From Clostridiales bacterium (lineage in GTDB: Bacteria > Bacillota > Clostridia > Saccharofermentanales > UBA5734): 7,641 bases of DNA. Under the pieces are notes generated by a model. It did not search any database, was not told the origin of the DNA, and worked only from the letters and a program-made list of their open reading frames with translations. The stretch spans positions 1 through 7,641 of the forward strand of contig DOFA01000153.1 of the NCBI GenBank assembly GCA_003532195.1, written 5' to 3'. The translations under genes and the position numbers were made by a program. Below are positions 6,169-7,641 of this stretch, one piece after another; position 1 is the stretch's first letter; every line of letters starts with the position of its first letter.

Positions 6169-7539
6169 TCAAGCCTGATCCGCTGTCGAGACGGGCATTT
6201 CCATACAGGCCAGGGGCGGTATCATATCGCGGTATCTGCGCAGCGATGATTCCGGATTACGGCCATAGCAGAATCTGATGACGGTTTTTTCGCTGACAGG
6301 ACGGGCCAGATGCAAAACAACTTGATTTGTAAAGTAAAGATAACGCTCAGGTATTGTGTAATTGACTTCACATCCGCCGTCCTCAACAATAAAATCGCAG
6401 ATTTCCTCAGATACGGCGACCAGGCCGATCGGCACATGGCTGAAGGTTATCGTCAGAACATCCCGGGTTCGGTTCAGTCTGGCATACTGTATTTCGGCTG
6501 GCCGGCAGACTTCCCTGCCCGGGCGGGTCAACCCCAGCGCGGCTTGTGCATAGCGGGATGCCAGGACCAGGTTGCTTTCCGCGCTGGTGTGAATGGCATC
6601 AGAAAGGCCGAGATCATGGGCGGGGACAATCGCCGTATGAGGTATGGTTCGCGCGCACAGGACCTGCTGTTCGCGCACAGTGCTCCAATTCCAGTCGCTT
6701 TGTTTGTCTGCCGGGCCGCGGATACGGTTCAGCTGGGTCATGACAACCGGTAAATCGGGCTGCCCCAAGTCACAGCGCAGCCGGTCGACAAAAGCTCTGA
6801 AACGTTCGGCATATGTCGACGCTGTCTGCGGATTACCGGCATCCGTACAGCCTTGATACCAGATCATCCCCTTGACAGGGCCGCCTGTGCTTTTAATGGT
6901 GCTGATCATCCTGCGGTACAAAGGAGCCTCCCCTTCGCAGGGATTCCATTCAGCCAGGCCGGATCCGCCTGCGCCCAGCGGCACAAGCCCGATCGGCACG
7001 CCCAGCGCGTTCTTGAGCAATTTACCAAATTGCAGGAGCGGAGAATGACCCCAGCCGTCGCCTAGCGGATGAGCAGCCAGGCTCCAACGGTGGTCGGCAG
7101 CCAACTGATGGACGCCGATCTCCGGCGGATCTTCGATGAAACCGCCGGAATACCCTCCGGCATTGCTTTGGCCAGCGATGACCCAGATATCGCCGACGCA
7201 GAGGTGATGCAAGCAGGAAAAAAATCCCGGCCCGTTAAGCTCAAAACGATACGGGCCGCCGGCAGGCACCCGCTCGAGCAGCAATTTCCAGTCTCCCTGA
7301 CTATCGACAGTAATCTGCACATGATCCAAATGCTCCGAAGCCGGAGCACCGCTGCTCTCAAGGCACAGGCGGGCATGATAGGTTCGCGTCTGGTCATGCT
7401 GGCTGCCGAGTTGTCCCTGGACCATCAAGCTGGCCGTTCCGTTTTCACTCCGCTGACAGACTTGCCACTCCATCAGGGAAAAGGGATTCTGCCTGGCCAA
7501 ATTTTCATCACTCCCTTGCATCGTATGCACCCGAATCAT
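6169..7539 (-). CDS. Sialate O-acetylesterase-like SGNH/SASA carbohydrate esterase
   Basis: The frame gives 456 residues. GDIWVIAGQSNAGG (116-129) contains the nucleophile S125 in the block typical of the SASA family (PF03629). VPLGAGGSGLAEW (186-198) is the oxyanion-loop region. GMIWYQGCTDA (224-234) is the third block. LSDAIHTSAESN (312-323) holds the Asp/His pair D314 and H317. Enzymes of this type remove O-acetyl groups from sugars such as sialic acid or acetylated xylan; here deacetylation of the cluster's glycan is likely. Residues 1-110 form a non-catalytic beta domain, and about 345-456 a C-terminal beta domain. No signal peptide is present. The usual glutamate of the WYQGES block is a cysteine (C231). 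The ATG at 7539 has no clear ribosome binding site but follows the preceding stop by 9 bases, suggesting coupling. A TTG at 7500 is an alternative start. Confidence 0.88.
   Translation of the reverse strand: MIRVHTMQGSDENLARQNPFSLMEWQVCQRSENGTASLMVQGQLGSQHDQTRTYHARLCLESSGAPASEHLDHVQITVDSQGDWKLLLERVPAGGPYRFELNGPGFFSCLHHLCVGDIWVIAGQSNAGGYSGGFIEDPPEIGVHQLAADHRWSLAAHPLGDGWGHSPLLQFGKLLKNALGVPIGLVPLGAGGSGLAEWNPCEGEAPLYRRMISTIKSTGGPVKGMIWYQGCTDAGNPQTASTYAERFRAFVDRLRCDLGQPDLPVVMTQLNRIRGPADKQSDWNWSTVREQQVLCARTIPHTAIVPAHDLGLSDAIHTSAESNLVLASRYAQAALGLTRPGREVCRPAEIQYARLNRTRDVLTITFSHVPIGLVAVSEEICDFIVEDGGCEVNYTIPERYLYFTNQVVLHLARPVSEKTVIRFCYGRNPESSLRRYRDMIPPLACMEMPVSTADQA
7511..7517 (-). promoter_or_regulatory. 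Shine-Dalgarno-like site inside the annotated esterase start region
   Basis: AAGGGAG on the minus strand lies 10 bases before an in-frame TTG (7498-7500, residue 14). No comparable site precedes the ATG at 7539. If used, the esterase would be 443 residues. The conserved esterase blocks lie far downstream and do not discriminate between the two starts. Confidence 0.35.
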
Positions 7540-7548
7540 TTAAAATTT

Positions 7549-7641
7549 CTATTTACCGTCAGATAGCCGCGGACCAATGCCCGCGAGGCTGATCGGTTTG
7601 AATCCCAGAGAGAAAGCGGGCGAATCATCCGCCAGAGTATA
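7549..7641 (-). CDS. C-terminal end of a second beta-helix (GH141-like) protein, 5' part outside window
   Basis: Only the last 30 residues and the TAG stop are visible, from the right edge to 7549. They include LADDSPAFSLGFKP and end with GIGPRLSDGK. This aligns without gaps to the C-terminus of the complete beta-helix protein in this window (LAADSPAFAIGFKP, then GYGPRGD), with 15 identities in 24 positions. The terminal ADSPAF..GFKP motif is typical of that protein group. The stop is 9 bases before the esterase ATG, so this gene is upstream in the same probable operon. Because the catalytic region is not visible, the family is inferred from the tail only. Confidence 0.75.
   Translation of the reverse strand, partial: YTLADDSPAFSLGFKPISLAGIGPRLSDGK

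Overview
The window holds part of a carbohydrate-degradation gene cluster. All recognisable genes lie on the minus strand, so transcription runs from high to low coordinates. In transcription order they are: the last 30 residues of a beta-helix glycosidase-like protein (right edge, 7641-7549), a sialate O-acetylesterase-like SGNH/SASA esterase (7539-6169), a divergent family 78 (alpha-L-rhamnosidase-like) glycoside hydrolase (6120-3607), a complete right-handed beta-helix protein that looks GH141-like (3581-1572), and the first 451 residues of a family 38 alpha-mannosidase-like hydrolase that runs off the left edge (1353-1).

The first four genes are separated by only 9, 48 and 25 bases and read as one transcript. 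A 218-base gap precedes the GH38 gene. Bases 1401-1560 of that gap are only 22.5 percent G+C by direct count, against coding DNA that looks a little over half G+C by eye. The gap carries a good minus-strand promoter (TTGACA, 18-bp spacer, TGTATT), a perfect 18-bp palindrome overlapping that promoter, a second perfect 12-bp palindrome further downstream, several related repeats, and a leader of about 125 bases. I see no rho-independent terminator after the beta-helix gene, so GH38 could be reached both by readthrough and from its own regulated promoter.

None of the four proteins whose N-terminus is visible begins with a signal peptide. The set therefore looks cytoplasmic: imported oligosaccharides would be de-esterified (esterase) and trimmed by exo-glycosidases (GH78-like, GH141-like, GH38). 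This inference would fit a glycan carrying acetyl groups with deoxy-sugars such as rhamnose or fucose, plus alpha-mannose, but the actual substrate cannot be read from the sequence. No transporter, regulator, RNA gene, mobile element or CRISPR array lies in the window.

Shine-Dalgarno sites, a sigma-70/sigma-A type promoter and signal-less intracellular glycosidases suggest a bacterium, perhaps a Bacillota glycan specialist (Paenibacillus- or Clostridia-like). Other glycan-degrading phyla are not excluded. The most unusual points are the two related beta-helix proteins in one cluster, the rewritten active-site motif of the GH78-like enzyme, and the palindrome-rich AT island in front of GH38.
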